Origin: Perlabentimonas sp041656735
GTDB taxonomy: Bacteria; Bacteroidota; Bacteroidia; Bacteroidales; Tenuifilaceae
Assembly: GCA_041656735.1 (NCBI GenBank)
Contig: JBBACY010000003.1
Span: 62,001-126,000 of the forward strand
Length of the DNA: 64,000 nucleotides
Direction: 5' to 3'
The position numbers were made by a program, and so were the translations under genes. A model generated the notes under the pieces. That model did no database searches. It saw only the letters and a list, made by a program, of their open reading frames with translations, and was not told the DNA's origin. Below, in pieces: positions 8,129 through 17,900 of this stretch. Position 1 is the first letter of the stretch. Each line of letters opens with the position of its first letter.

Positions 8129-9628
8129 TTATCGTCCTTTAACTTGCGATCCAACTGCTTCCATTGCGCATCTAAAGCCAATGTCATTAGTTGAGGATGC
8201 TTCATCGAGGAATCTTCGTGTACCTGGGCTTAACCAGTAAGCTCTGTCTTTCCAGGAACCTCCCTTATAAACCCTTACTTTATCGTTAATTAAACTTGCC
8301 ATTCCCACACCAGAACTCTTACCCTGATCGTACATAATATTTGAATTGGTAGTGGTTTCGGTACCCTGAGTTCCTACGTAGTTAACGCTTGATGCCTGGT
8401 CGCCATCTTTGTAGTTAATGTAGTAAGCTTTATTATAATTTGGTCTATCCGCTGATTCTTCGGGGGTAACATCACGGTATTTAACCCTACCTAAACTATC
8501 AACACTTTTGGGTGTACCATCAGGGTTAGTGTCAAGCGTTTTAAATACGTTACCACGGAATGGGCGGAATTCGTCAACGTCTTCAAACGATAGAGGGCGA
8601 TAAACGTCAAGAACCCATTCGTTAACATTACCAGCCATACAGTACAAGCCGTAATCGTTTGGCCAATATTTTTTTACAGGACCAGGAATATGTTCCTCAT
8701 CGTTAAGGTTACCAGCAACACCCATAAAGTCACCTCTTGCGCGTTGAAAGTTAGCCATCATTTTACCCCTGTTTTTCGACTCGCTATTTCTAACGTTATA
8801 GCCATTCCAAGGGTATATTCTTCGTTCAACAATACGCTCATCGTAAGTATTGCCAATTAAGCCTTGAGCTGCATATTCCCACTCGGCTTCTGTCGGAAGG
8901 CGATACTTAGGTAAGAGTATACCATCCTCAAAAGTAACCCTGCGACCCTCTTCCTGACCAGGTTTCATGCTTGGTCGTGTATTTCGAACTGAGGCTTCGT
9001 ACATACCAAGAAGGTAGGCATCTGTATTGAAGTTTTCAGCATCAACTTGCTGTAAATCAAGGTTTATGTATCCTTCTTTATAGAGCAACATTTCGTTTAC
9101 CCTGTCACTACGCCATAAACAATAGTCGCTTGCCTGAAGCCAGCTAACGCCCACAACGGGGTGCTCGTTATATGCAGGATGTCGGAAATAGTTTGTTACG
9201 TATGGATCGTTGAAACCCAAGGGACTACGCCAAACGAGTGTATCGGGTAGTGCATTGCGGTAAACATTTGGATAGCTAACATAAACCCTACGCAGCCAGT
9301 AAAGATACTCGCGGTAGTCTACGTTTGTCACCTCAGTTTCGTCAATATAGAAGGAAGCTACAGTAACCCTTGTTGGTATACTGTTCCAGTCGTACATTAA
9401 ATCCTCCTCTACGCGACCCATTATAAATGTACCGCCTTCTACAAACACAAGGCCAGGGCCTGCTTTTGGGGTGTAATCGGTTACAACTTCAAAACCACCG
9501 AATTCGGGGTCGTTATAATTCCAACCGGTTGTTGACGATTCTCCCTTAGAGCCGCCGAACATTCCGCATGACGAAAATGCTGTAATTCCAGCCAAAAGCA
9601 AAACGATATAACTGTATTTCAATTTCAT
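8129..9628 (-). CDS. gldJ: Gliding/Type IX secretion lipoprotein, GldJ-like, with sulfatase-modifying-factor fold
   Basis: GldJ is an outer-membrane lipoprotein needed for gliding and for stability of the GldK/Type IX ring. The chosen ATG at 9628 gives a signal peptide with a lipobox ending at Cys21 (TAFSSC). After it come GWNYNDPEFGGF and PGLVFVEGGTFIMG. The FGE-sulfatase (SUMF1-like) fold follows with TRVTVASFYIDETEVTN, VVGVSWLQASDYC, RLPTEAEWEYAAQG, and the end motifs GGSWKDRAYWLSPGTRRFLD and DIGFRCAM. The length of about 500 and these motifs fit GldJ better than GldK/PorK, but both share the fold. porP lies 88 bases upstream on the same strand, and the porU block starts divergently just beyond it. 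Confidence 0.78.
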   Translation of the reverse strand: MKLKYSYIVLLLAGITAFSSCGMFGGSKGESSTTGWNYNDPEFGGFEVVTDYTPKAGPGLVFVEGGTFIMGRVEEDLMYDWNSIPTRVTVASFYIDETEVTNVDYREYLYWLRRVYVSYPNVYRNALPDTLVWRSPLGFNDPYVTNYFRHPAYNEHPVVGVSWLQASDYCLWRSDRVNEMLLYKEGYINLDLQQVDAENFNTDAYLLGMYEASVRNTRPSMKPGQEEGRRVTFEDGILLPKYRLPTEAEWEYAAQGLIGNTYDERIVERRIYPWNGYNVRNSESKNRGKMMANFQRARGDFMGVAGNLNDEEHIPGPVKKYWPNDYGLYCMAGNVNEWVLDVYRPLSFEDVDEFRPFRGNVFKTLDTNPDGTPKSVDSLGRVKYRDVTPEESADRPNYNKAYYINYKDGDQASSVNYVGTQGTETTTNSNIMYDQGKSSGVGMASLINDKVRVYKGGSWKDRAYWLSPGTRRFLDEASSTNDIGFRCAMEAVGSQVKGR

Positions 9629-9716
9629 AGTTGATTGTTTTTCCTTTAAATTCAACTTCTTTACAACCTCAAATATAGAAAAAATTGTTTAATTAAAACC
9701 ACTTCATATTAAAAAA

Positions 9717-10703
9717 CTAGAACATGGGGCTTTTTATTGTGTGAATCTTCTTCCTTGACCTCTTTTTATACTCAAAATTTACCCCAAAGGTTACCTCATG
9801 CGACGAAGTATTTAGTCCGCGAAACCCCCCTTTTAAGATGCTAAAGTCGTAACTGTAAGCAAATGAGTACTTAGCGTTATGGTATCCTGCTACAAAAACA
9901 AAGGTGTAATTTTCAATTCCCAAATTACTTCTTACCCAAATTCCAGTTGATAAATTTTGATGAGAGAGATACAATCCTACATTAATTTGTTGATAGTTTG
10001 ATTGTTTTTGGTAAATAATATTCGGCGATAAAACCATACTTTTCCGAAGAATGTATCTTTTGTAAATATTAATATCGCAACCTATGTGTCCGGTGTATTT
10101 GCGGGGTAATTTGTTTGTGTAACTCCCTTGGGTCATGCTGTTAGGCTCAAGCAAATGATGAACAGCAAACCCTCCGTAAAATATATCCCACTCGCCCAAA
10201 AAACCTACCGCAAAATCGGGCATAATTTTACTGGTTCCGCTAAAGCCTACTGTTGAAATTGGATTACCAATCCCGTCAATCATATCGGGAAATATAAGAT
10301 TCTTGGTATTTGTCGACTTAAAAATACCTCCGGCTTGCACGCCACCCCTAATTTGTGCGTTGTAAGCCACACGTAAATTGTACGAGTACATTAGATCCAG
10401 AGTAAGCCAGTTAAGCGTACCAAGGGCCTGCATATCGTTAATTATGTTTATACCAAAGCCGCTTTTTTGTTCAATATAGAATCTATCGTAACTAACACCA
10501 TAGGTCATATATGGCGATTGCCGAGTAAGCCATTGGTTGCGATAGTTTACTGATGCTCTTTGGTGTTTAGGGCTGCCAGCATAGGCTGGATTAAGGTAGA
10601 GTTGGTTTGAAAAGAATTGAGAGAAACTAACATCCTGTGCCAATGATACACTTGCTGTTGCAATAATTATTATTAAAGTATATAGAAGTTTTCTATGGTT
10701 CAT
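9717..10703 (-). CDS. PorP/SprF family Type IX secretion membrane protein
   Basis: This 328-residue protein has a signal peptide (cleaved after SVSLA) and the family hallmark QDVSFSQFFSNQLYLNPAYA at the mature N-terminus. An outer-membrane beta-barrel pattern of alternating hydrophobic strands follows. PorP is needed for Type IX secretion in Porphyromonas. SprF paralogues help export particular type B CTD adhesins, and genomes often carry several copies, so a specific role cannot be assigned. The ATG at 10703 is preferred to the TTG at 10715. It is probably the first gene of porP-gldJ. A TAnnTTTG box on the minus strand (complement of 10767-10774) could be its promoter. Confidence 0.85.
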   Translation of the reverse strand: MNHRKLLYTLIIIIATASVSLAQDVSFSQFFSNQLYLNPAYAGSPKHQRASVNYRNQWLTRQSPYMTYGVSYDRFYIEQKSGFGINIINDMQALGTLNWLTLDLMYSYNLRVAYNAQIRGGVQAGGIFKSTNTKNLIFPDMIDGIGNPISTVGFSGTSKIMPDFAVGFLGEWDIFYGGFAVHHLLEPNSMTQGSYTNKLPRKYTGHIGCDINIYKRYILRKSMVLSPNIIYQKQSNYQQINVGLYLSHQNLSTGIWVRSNLGIENYTFVFVAGYHNAKYSFAYSYDFSILKGGFRGLNTSSHEVTFGVNFEYKKRSRKKIHTIKSPMF

Positions 10704-10802
10704 TTTACAGTTCAAGCCAGCAAATAGGCTTTTTTATTATTTAGTCTTAAGCAGAACTTAACTTTTCAAAAGTAAATATAAAATGATTGATTGGTTCTAT
10801 GT

Positions 10803-10810
10803 TATCTTTG
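10803..10810 (+). promoter_or_regulatory. Possible -7 box for porU
   Basis: TATCTTTG matches the Bacteroidota -7 consensus TAnnTTTG exactly. It lies 91 bases before the porU ATG in the divergent gap with porP. I see no well-spaced TTTG -33 box, so support is partial. Confidence 0.3.
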
Positions 10811-10901
10811 TAAAAATAAAAACTAATTTAATGCGTTTTTATTTTATGCCAATAAAGGTAATGTAAACTTTTCTTTCTTTTTTAAAAAAGCCTACTAAAC
10901 A

Positions 10902-13900
10902 ATGTTTAAAAATTTAGCTGCAATATCTTTATTTTTTATTGTATTTCAAAGTGGGGTTGCTCAATCTTATAAACGTACAATTGAATGGCCTCCCGATAGT
11001 TTGTCGAAATCAAATTTAAACCAAAAAGGAGCAAACAACCAACCTTTGGGCTCTTTTTTATGGTTTGAGGAAGGTGTGCACTACCCAAACCCCATTACCA
11101 TGTTACCCTACTATGGCGAAACTATTCCTATTTCAACAGTTTCTATTAATAATGTTGATGTGCAGGTGGTGTCAAAAACTTTTGTGCCTCTTAACGACAA
11201 TGAGAAAAGTGCGCTAAAGCATATTTCAATAGATACTATTGAAAGTCAGAAATTGATTGCAGAAGTGTTTTGCTCTAGAGGAAAATATTTTTTGCAATAC
11301 ATTTTACCTACCATTGCCGTAAATTCTGCAAACGGGCAAGTTGAAAAGTTGGTTAGTTTTTCTTTAGTAATTCAACAGAATACAAACTTCATTTCGACAA
11401 TAAAATCTAATGTTAAGTATGCCTCTCAATCGGTCCTTTCGTCGGGTAGCTGGCAAAAGATTTCTGTAAAACAAACGGGGATTTACAAGATTTCGTATAC
11501 CGAACTTCTGGATATGGGGTTTTCTAATGTTGACAATATAACCATTTGGGGTCACGATGGCAAGCAATTATCTCTTTGGAATAGCGATGCGAGTCTAGAT
11601 GATTTAATTCAGATACCAATTTATGTTGCTAAGGGAGATGATGGCGTGTTTAATCAGGGCGACTACATCTATTTTTTTGCACAGGGACCAACTGTATGGG
11701 AGTACGACAATGACGAACAGTTGTTTTTGCATCAAATCCATAATTTTGCAAGCGAGATAAGGTACTTTATCACAACAAGTGTGGAGGGCAAAAAACGGGT
11801 AGGTAACTTACCCGATATAACCGTGCCTGTTACAAAGTGGAGCACGTCTTTTGATGCATTGATGTTTTTTGAGAAGAATGATACCAATTTGATTAAATCT
11901 GGAAGGCAATGGTTTGGCGAGGCTTTTGATGTTTATACATCCAGGAGTTTTTCAACGGGTTTAGCGCACCCAGTTGAGAATGGTACGGCAAAGGTAAAAA
12001 TTAACGCAGCCGCTCGCTCGTCTGTTGCCAGCTCATATAGTTTAAAGGCCAATGGCATTTTTGTGGGAAGCATTTCGATACCCGCGGTTAATACTGCCAG
12101 CCAGTATTCAAATTTTGCTGCACAGGCAAGCCAACTTTTCAACTTTAGCCACACCAAAAATGAGCTACAGTTAGAATTAACCTACAATAAACCTACGCTT
12201 GCGGCTAAAGGCTGGCTCGATTACATAACCGTTAATGCTCGGCAAAGGTTGGTATTGAAAGAAGATCAACTTCTTTTCAGAGATATAAATTCGACGGGGC
12301 AAAACGAAATAACCCAGTTTAGTATCGACAATATCAAAGGTAATGTAATGGTTTGGGATGTTACTGATTTTTTTGCCCCCCAAATTGTGCCGAGTACTCA
12401 GTCGGGTACCAGCATTAGTTTTAAGGCCCAAACGGATGTTTTAAGGAAGTTTGTGGTGTTTTTACCTAGTAAGGCAATGAGTGTGAAAACATTGGGTGCG
12501 GTGCCCAACCAAAATATACATGGTAAGCCACAGCCTGAGATGGTAATTGTTGCGCATCCTAATTTTATGAGCCAAGCACAGGAACTTAGCGACATTCATA
12601 GGGAACAAAGCGGACTCAAAACATTAGTGGTATCAACAGAGCAGGTTTATAATGAGTTCTCATCGGGTAACCCTGATGTTGCTTCCATTCGTAATATGAT
12701 GCGGATGTTTTATCGTAGGTCAATTACCGATGCGGATATGCCTCGGTATTTGCTGCTTTTTGGCGATGGCTCGTACGATAACCGAGAGAACAGGAATTCC
12801 AGCTTGATTCCTACATTTCAGTCGGAAAACTCACTTCATGTGACGAGCTCATTTGTATCCGATGACTTTTTCGGATTGCTCGACGACAACGAGGGTGAGG
12901 CAACCGGTTTGCTCGATATTGGTATTGGTCGTATACCATGCTCTAGTACCGAACAGGCTAATGTTGCTATAAGTAAAATTCGACAGTACCTAAGTTCGTC
13001 GTCGGTAGGTGCATGGAATACACAGCTCTGTTTTATTGGCGACGATGGCGATGGGAACTTGCATATGCGCGATGCCGATTTGCATGCCCAGTTTGTTGAA
13101 AATAACTACCCGCACTATAATATTGATAAAATTTACTTTGACTCATTCCCTCTGGAATCGGCATCACAAGGAGATCGTTACCCTGGTGTTACCACCGCAA
13201 TAAATACCCGAGCAAATCAGGGTGCGCTTATAATTAATTATGTGGGCCATGCAAATGCAGAATGGTTGGCACATGAGCAGGTATTAAAAATTTCGGATAT
13301 TCAGAGTTGGCGTAATTTCAATAGGCTTTCGCTGTTTGTTACGGCAACATGCGAGTATAGTCGTTTTGACGATCTAACCAAAACCTCTGCTGGTGAGCAT
13401 GCCTTATTTGCGCCGCAGGGTGGTAGTGTGGCTTTAGTTTCCACCTCGAGAGTTGTGTATGCTAACCCTAATTTTACCCTTAACCGTAATTTTCTTAAAC
13501 AGGTTTTTGCAGAGCGAACAGAAACCTTGCCCAGTGATATAGGAAAACATTATCGTTTAGGTGATGTGGTTCGATTAGCAAAAATTATAACGGGGGGGCA
13601 GATAAATAAACGCAATTTTTTATTGCTAGGCGACCCTGCCTTGCAGCTGCATTATTCAGTGGGGGATATAGGTATCTCTACAATAAACCACTCGCCTGTG
13701 GGTGAAAATATCGACACCTTAAAAGCACTAAGCCGTGTTGATATCGAAGGGAACGTGATTGTTCCAAAACAGGATGAACTGTTTGGTGGCGAAATGGAGT
13801 TTGCGCTTTTTGATAAATCAAAAACACAAACTACACTTGGCAACACAGGAAACGAGCCCTTTGTATTTAAATCGAGACCAAATATCATATATCGAGGACG

Positions 13901-14735
13901 CTCAACCCTAAAGAACGGTGCTTTTAGTGCCAAGTTTATTGTTCCCAAAGATATTATGTATAGTTACGGGAATGGTCGTTTTAGCTTATTTGCAAAGGGA
14001 GTGTCCGAAAGTTTTGCAGGCGTTTTTGAGAGTTTTGTAGTTGGGGGCATTAGTACTAATGCGGGCAGCGATACACAGGGACCTGATATTAAGATTTTTT
14101 TGAATACCGAAAGTTTTGTTAGCGGAGGTGTAACCGATGCAAATCCAAAGTTGATAATCCATCTAACCGATAGTTCAGGGGTGAACACAACTGGGGTGGG
14201 AATTGGGCATGATTTAACGGCTACCCTTACTGGCGAAAAGGAAACGACCTATATACTAAACGACTACTATGTAAATGAGTTGGATAGCTATCAGCGGGGT
14301 ACAGCGGAGTATCAATTGTCTAATTTGTCTCCAGGTCCCCATAAATTACGAGTAAAGGCGTGGGATGTTTTTAATAATAGTTCGGAGGCTGAAATTGATT
14401 TTGTTGTAAAAAGTGCTGAAAACTTTACCCTTTTGCATGTACTAAATTATCCTAACCCTTTTACATCAACCACAGGGTTTTATTTTGAGCATAATCAACC
14501 TTACGAAGATTTTGATGTTCTAATACAAATCTTTAGCCCATCGGGGAAACTGGTTAAAAGTATTGAACACTATGTTGCAGGGCAAGGTAACTACCGTGTG
14601 GGACCAATTACGTGGGATGGGCTAGATGATTTTGGCGATAGAATTGGGCGAGGAGTCTACTTTTACAGACTAAAGGTGAAAATGGGCAGTGGTAAGGTTG
14701 CATGTGCCTATCAGAAGCTAGTTTTATTAAAATGA
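10902..14735 (+). CDS. porU: Type IX secretion system sortase PorU
   Basis: PorU is the gingipain-like (C25) cell-surface protease that removes the C-terminal sorting domain from Type IX cargo and attaches it to A-LPS. At 1277 residues it has the expected large size. The signal peptide ends near SGVAQ. The C25 catalytic pair is visible: His783 in NYVGHANAEW and Cys817 in FVTATCEYSRF, 34 residues apart, close to the spacing in Porphyromonas PorU. A PorU N-terminal domain (SGSWQKISVKQTGIYKISY) precedes it. The C-terminus (LNYPNPF and GRGVYFYRLKV) resembles the CTD that PorU itself retains. It is followed after 74 bases by porV, its shuttle partner. Confidence 0.93.
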   Translation: MFKNLAAISLFFIVFQSGVAQSYKRTIEWPPDSLSKSNLNQKGANNQPLGSFLWFEEGVHYPNPITMLPYYGETIPISTVSINNVDVQVVSKTFVPLNDNEKSALKHISIDTIESQKLIAEVFCSRGKYFLQYILPTIAVNSANGQVEKLVSFSLVIQQNTNFISTIKSNVKYASQSVLSSGSWQKISVKQTGIYKISYTELLDMGFSNVDNITIWGHDGKQLSLWNSDASLDDLIQIPIYVAKGDDGVFNQGDYIYFFAQGPTVWEYDNDEQLFLHQIHNFASEIRYFITTSVEGKKRVGNLPDITVPVTKWSTSFDALMFFEKNDTNLIKSGRQWFGEAFDVYTSRSFSTGLAHPVENGTAKVKINAAARSSVASSYSLKANGIFVGSISIPAVNTASQYSNFAAQASQLFNFSHTKNELQLELTYNKPTLAAKGWLDYITVNARQRLVLKEDQLLFRDINSTGQNEITQFSIDNIKGNVMVWDVTDFFAPQIVPSTQSGTSISFKAQTDVLRKFVVFLPSKAMSVKTLGAVPNQNIHGKPQPEMVIVAHPNFMSQAQELSDIHREQSGLKTLVVSTEQVYNEFSSGNPDVASIRNMMRMFYRRSITDADMPRYLLLFGDGSYDNRENRNSSLIPTFQSENSLHVTSSFVSDDFFGLLDDNEGEATGLLDIGIGRIPCSSTEQANVAISKIRQYLSSSSVGAWNTQLCFIGDDGDGNLHMRDADLHAQFVENNYPHYNIDKIYFDSFPLESASQGDRYPGVTTAINTRANQGALIINYVGHANAEWLAHEQVLKISDIQSWRNFNRLSLFVTATCEYSRFDDLTKTSAGEHALFAPQGGSVALVSTSRVVYANPNFTLNRNFLKQVFAERTETLPSDIGKHYRLGDVVRLAKIITGGQINKRNFLLLGDPALQLHYSVGDIGISTINHSPVGENIDTLKALSRVDIEGNVIVPKQDELFGGEMEFALFDKSKTQTTLGNTGNEPFVFKSRPNIIYRGRSTLKNGAFSAKFIVPKDIMYSYGNGRFSLFAKGVSESFAGVFESFVVGGISTNAGSDTQGPDIKIFLNTESFVSGGVTDANPKLIIHLTDSSGVNTTGVGIGHDLTATLTGEKETTYILNDYYVNELDSYQRGTAEYQLSNLSPGPHKLRVKAWDVFNNSSEAEIDFVVKSAENFTLLHVLNYPNPFTSTTGFYFEHNQPYEDFDVLIQIFSPSGKLVKSIEHYVAGQGNYRVGPITWDGLDDFGDRIGRGVYFYRLKVKMGSGKVACAYQKLVLLK

Positions 14736-14809
14736 TTTGCTAGTATAATAAAATTACTTTTTTATTGTTATCATTTAAGTTAGATTTGTCAACCAAAATT
14801 TTTAAAACG

Positions 14810-15997
14810 ATGATTAAAAAATATTTTGCACTACTTCTTTTGCCCATACTATTCTTCTTTAATAGTGCACAGGCACAAACCGAGGAGGATTTAAGTTTCT
14901 TAGAAGGATTAAATGCATTGAGTGTAGCTGTTCCTTTCTTATTAATAGCCCCCGACTCGAGAGCTGCAGCAATGGGTGATGTTGGGGCAGCTAGCACACC
15001 CGACGCCAATAGTCAGCATTGGAATCCCGCCAAATATGCTTTTATCTCAAAAGATAAGGGTATTTCGTACTCATATACACCCTGGCTAAATAACCTTATT
15101 AAGGATATGGACTTGAATTACCTAGTTGGGTACTATCGCTTTGATGATAAGCAGGTAATAAGTGCATCAATGCTTTACTTCTCAATGGGTACCATAATTT
15201 TCACAGACGATCAGGGTACAAAATTGCTTGACCATAATGCAAACGAGTTCTCTTTAGATATGGCTTACTCGCGTAAGTTTTCGGAGAAAATAGCCGGAAG
15301 TATTGGGTTTAGGTACATTCGCTCCGATTTAACAGGTGGCTTTGCACAGCAGGGACAACCTGTAGCCAAGGCTGGAAATTCGGTGGCGGCCGATATTTCT
15401 ATGTATTACGAAACGCCTTTAAATATTAGCGATAAGGCTTCGCAACTTGCTTTCGGATTTAATATTTCAAATATAGGTTCTAAAATTTCATACAACGAGG
15501 AGCCAATTAAACAGTTTATCCCTACCAATCTTCGTGTAGGTGGTCGTTTTTCTGTTGATATGGATATGTATAATAAACTTTCATTTATTGTTGATGCCAA
15601 CAAGCTACTCGTTCCAACTCCTCCAATTTATGATATTATAACTAACGAAATTCAGTATGGATATGATTCTGATGTCCCTCTAATTACAGGAATGTTCCAG
15701 TCGTTTTATGATGCACCTGGTGGTTTTCGCGAAGAGATAAGAGAAATTAGTTTGGCTGGTGGACTTGAGTATGTTTACGCCGGGCAGTTCGCATTAAGGG
15801 CTGGTTACTTTGGAGAGCATTCAACAAAGGGGAATAGGAAATATTTTACCATTGGGGCGGGAGTGAAATACAATGTTTTTAATCTCGATTTTGCATACCT
15901 CATTCCTACTGCTGGTCAATCTAACCCCTTAGCTAATACCTTTAGATTTACGCTGGGGTTCGATTTTGAACCAGCACGCAAGGGCAAGAAAAAATAG
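14810..15997 (+). CDS. porV: Type IX secretion outer-membrane shuttle protein PorV (LptO)
   Basis: PorV is a 14-stranded outer-membrane barrel that takes CTD cargo from the translocon to PorU. This 395-residue protein has a signal peptide (cleaved after AQAQ) and the signature PDSRAAAMGDVGAASTPDAN near the mature N-terminus, then WNPAKYAF and repeated amphipathic strands ending in a long aromatic-rich barrel terminus (FRFTLGFDFEPARKGKKK, with a Lys-rich tail). The ATG at 14810 was chosen for the signal peptide; the longer frame from 14765 has none. porU precedes it and ispF follows after only 7 bases, so the three genes are probably one transcript. Confidence 0.93.
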   Translation: MIKKYFALLLLPILFFFNSAQAQTEEDLSFLEGLNALSVAVPFLLIAPDSRAAAMGDVGAASTPDANSQHWNPAKYAFISKDKGISYSYTPWLNNLIKDMDLNYLVGYYRFDDKQVISASMLYFSMGTIIFTDDQGTKLLDHNANEFSLDMAYSRKFSEKIAGSIGFRYIRSDLTGGFAQQGQPVAKAGNSVAADISMYYETPLNISDKASQLAFGFNISNIGSKISYNEEPIKQFIPTNLRVGGRFSVDMDMYNKLSFIVDANKLLVPTPPIYDIITNEIQYGYDSDVPLITGMFQSFYDAPGGFREEIREISLAGGLEYVYAGQFALRAGYFGEHSTKGNRKYFTIGAGVKYNVFNLDFAYLIPTAGQSNPLANTFRFTLGFDFEPARKGKKK

Positions 15998-16004
15998 TTT
16001 CAAT

Positions 16005-16490
16005 ATGAACTTTCGAATTGGCGTTGGTTATGATGTTCATAGGTTAGAGCCAGGCTACGATTTGTGGTTGGGTGGCTTAAAGGTTGAGCATAGTAAAGGA
16101 TCTGTTGGGCACTCCGATGGCGATGTGCTTATACACGCCATTTGCGACGCAATGTTAGGGGCAGCTGCACTTCGTGATATAGGCTACCATTTTCCAGATA
16201 ACGACCCCCTGCTAAAGGGAGTTGATAGCAAGTTGCTGTTGAAGAAAACGCTTGCTATTGTGAGTAATGCTGGGTATGCTATTGGTAATATCGATTCGAC
16301 CATTTGTTTGCAACAACCAAAAATAAAGGATTTAATACCCCTTATGCAGCAAGCCCTTGAGGCTATTTTAAGCCTTGAAGCTGGTACTTTATCAGTAAAA
16401 GCCACAACAACCGAAAGGCTTGGCTTTGTAGGTAGGGCGGAAGGCGTTTCGGCGTATGCCGTTGTGCTTCTGTACAAAAAAGTGAGGTAG
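16005..16490 (+). CDS. ispF: 2-C-methyl-D-erythritol 2,4-cyclodiphosphate synthase IspF
   Basis: IspF forms the cyclic diphosphate in the non-mevalonate isoprenoid pathway. The 161 residues match the usual length. Metal ligands Asp10 and His12 (GVGYDVHRLE) and His44 (HSDGDVLIHAICDAMLGA) are present, as are DIGYHFPDND, the QQPKI substrate loop, and the C-terminal VKATTTERLGFVGRAEG. The ATG at 16005 starts 7 bases after the porV stop; the longer frame would overlap porV and adds nothing conserved. Co-transcription with porUV is likely from spacing. A functional link with secretion is not implied. Confidence 0.95.
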   Translation: MNFRIGVGYDVHRLEPGYDLWLGGLKVEHSKGSVGHSDGDVLIHAICDAMLGAAALRDIGYHFPDNDPLLKGVDSKLLLKKTLAIVSNAGYAIGNIDSTICLQQPKIKDLIPLMQQALEAILSLEAGTLSVKATTTERLGFVGRAEGVSAYAVVLLYKKVR

Positions 16491-16584
16491 CTGAGATAGT
16501 TTCAGCCTACAAGTTTTCGGGTTAACGTGCTGTTTTATAGAGCTGTGAAGCAATATTTGTGCTCAGTGAAATAATTCACTATTG

Positions 16585-17418
16585 CTATTCAATTAGCCTT
16601 ATGCAGTTCTCTTCAATAGTAATAAGTTTTGCTTTGTATAATCCACCAATGGCCTTTTTAAATACTTTTTTGCTTATTCCAAGGTGCGCATAAATTTCCT
16701 GAGGATCGCTTTTGTCCGAAAGTCTTATAATTCCATTGTTTTTTTCTAACTTGTCGAGTAGCGATTGTGCTATCTCGTCAACCTTTTCGAAACCAGGTTT
16801 TTGAAGAACGAGATCAATCTTCTCATCCTCTCTAATCTTTTTAATATACCCTTTAATACGTTTGCCCTGGTTTAAGTGCCTAAAAATTTCATTTTCGTAA
16901 ATAACACCCCAATGGGCATTGTTTATTATGGCGCTAAAGCCAAGGTCTGTTTTGTTGTATATCAGTAGGTCAACCTCTTGTCCAACCTCATAGTCTGGTG
17001 GGGTATTGTCTAAAAACTTTTCAATTTTTGCCGATGCCGCCAACCTGTCGGTTTCAAAATCGATGTATAATCCTACTATGTACCATTTGTCCTCTTCCAT
17101 TCGCATTTTCTGTTCGCGAAATGGAACAAAAATATCTTTAGATAAACCCCAATCGAGGAATGCGCCAGCATGGGTAACCGACACAACTTGTAGCTGGGCT
17201 ATTTCGCCAAGCTGTATTTTTGGTGTTTCGGTAGTGGCAATAATTCGATCTTCCGAATCGTAGTAAATAAAAACGTCTATAAAATCTTCGACTTCAGTGT
17301 TCTCTGGCACGTACCGGCGGGGTATAAGAATTTCTCCGTGTTCACCACCATCGAGATAGCAACCTATGCTAACTACTTTTACAACTCGTAGGTTGTTGAT
17401 TTTACCAATATATGCCAT
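16585..17418 (-). CDS. cvfB: S1-domain RNA-binding protein, CvfB family
   Basis: This 277-residue protein has S1-like beta-barrel repeats (residues about 1-65, 70-135 and 145-205, including LGEIAQLQVVSVTHAGAFLD) and a C-terminal winged-helix segment (HLGISKKVFKKAIGGLYKAK). CvfB/YitL proteins bind RNA. In Staphylococcus the family affects virulence gene expression; its role in Bacteroidota is unproven. The gene is last in a minus-strand group osmC-lipoprotein-cvfB with gaps of 57 and 26 bases. It converges with ispF; the 94-base gap between them holds two hairpins without T-tracts. Confidence 0.82.
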   Translation of the reverse strand: MAYIGKINNLRVVKVVSIGCYLDGGEHGEILIPRRYVPENTEVEDFIDVFIYYDSEDRIIATTETPKIQLGEIAQLQVVSVTHAGAFLDWGLSKDIFVPFREQKMRMEEDKWYIVGLYIDFETDRLAASAKIEKFLDNTPPDYEVGQEVDLLIYNKTDLGFSAIINNAHWGVIYENEIFRHLNQGKRIKGYIKKIREDEKIDLVLQKPGFEKVDEIAQSLLDKLEKNNGIIRLSDKSDPQEIYAHLGISKKVFKKAIGGLYKAKLITIEENCIRLIE

Positions 17419-17444
17419 GTATGTAGTTTTTTGGTGTTCTTTCG

Positions 17445-17843
17445 TTAGTATCGTCTAAAAATTGCCTCGACCTGTGGGTTTGAAGCCGACGAGCCTGAGT
17501 ATGAAAATGTCCAATAAATAGCGCTAAAATCTCTCTCAATATGGCCCGTTCCGTTAAAAGTATCGTATGTGTTTGTGCCGAAAAGAGTAATTAGCGTGTC
17601 AGAAATGGTTGCGTAGGTTTCATTTCCAAAGCCAGTGTTGTAAAAATTGTATAGTTGTATAGTTAATGAATCGGGTCCGAAATAGTCAATGCTAACGTTA
17701 TACTGCCTGCTAGTGTTATATTCAAAACACATCCATGCACCTAGTATTGAATTTTTTGGGTACGACGGCTTGTCTTTGCATGATGCCAACAGAAGCAATA
17801 GGCTAATGGCTATTAAGTGTATTTTGAATGATTTACATTGCAT
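17445..17843 (-). CDS. Small lipoprotein, function unknown
   Basis: This 132-residue protein starts at the ATG at 17843, which gives a signal peptide with lipobox LLLASC and Cys22. The mature part has an ILGAWMCFEYN segment and alternating beta-strand residues, recalling lipocalin-like 'NxxxGxW' lipoproteins. I do not recognise a specific family. It sits between osmC and cvfB on the same strand and may be co-transcribed. The predicted location is periplasm or outer membrane. Confidence 0.65.
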   Translation of the reverse strand: MQCKSFKIHLIAISLLLLLASCKDKPSYPKNSILGAWMCFEYNTSRQYNVSIDYFGPDSLTIQLYNFYNTGFGNETYATISDTLITLFGTNTYDTFNGTGHIERDFSAIYWTFSYSGSSASNPQVEAIFRRY

Positions 17844-17900
17844 GCTGACTGTTTTATTTGGGATAAATATGTAAAACTTATTGAGTAAAAACAAATTTGA

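Noticed and set aside
16485..16580. Two hairpins between ispF and cvfB as terminators
   Set aside because: Stems are short or bulged and neither is followed by a T-run on either strand.
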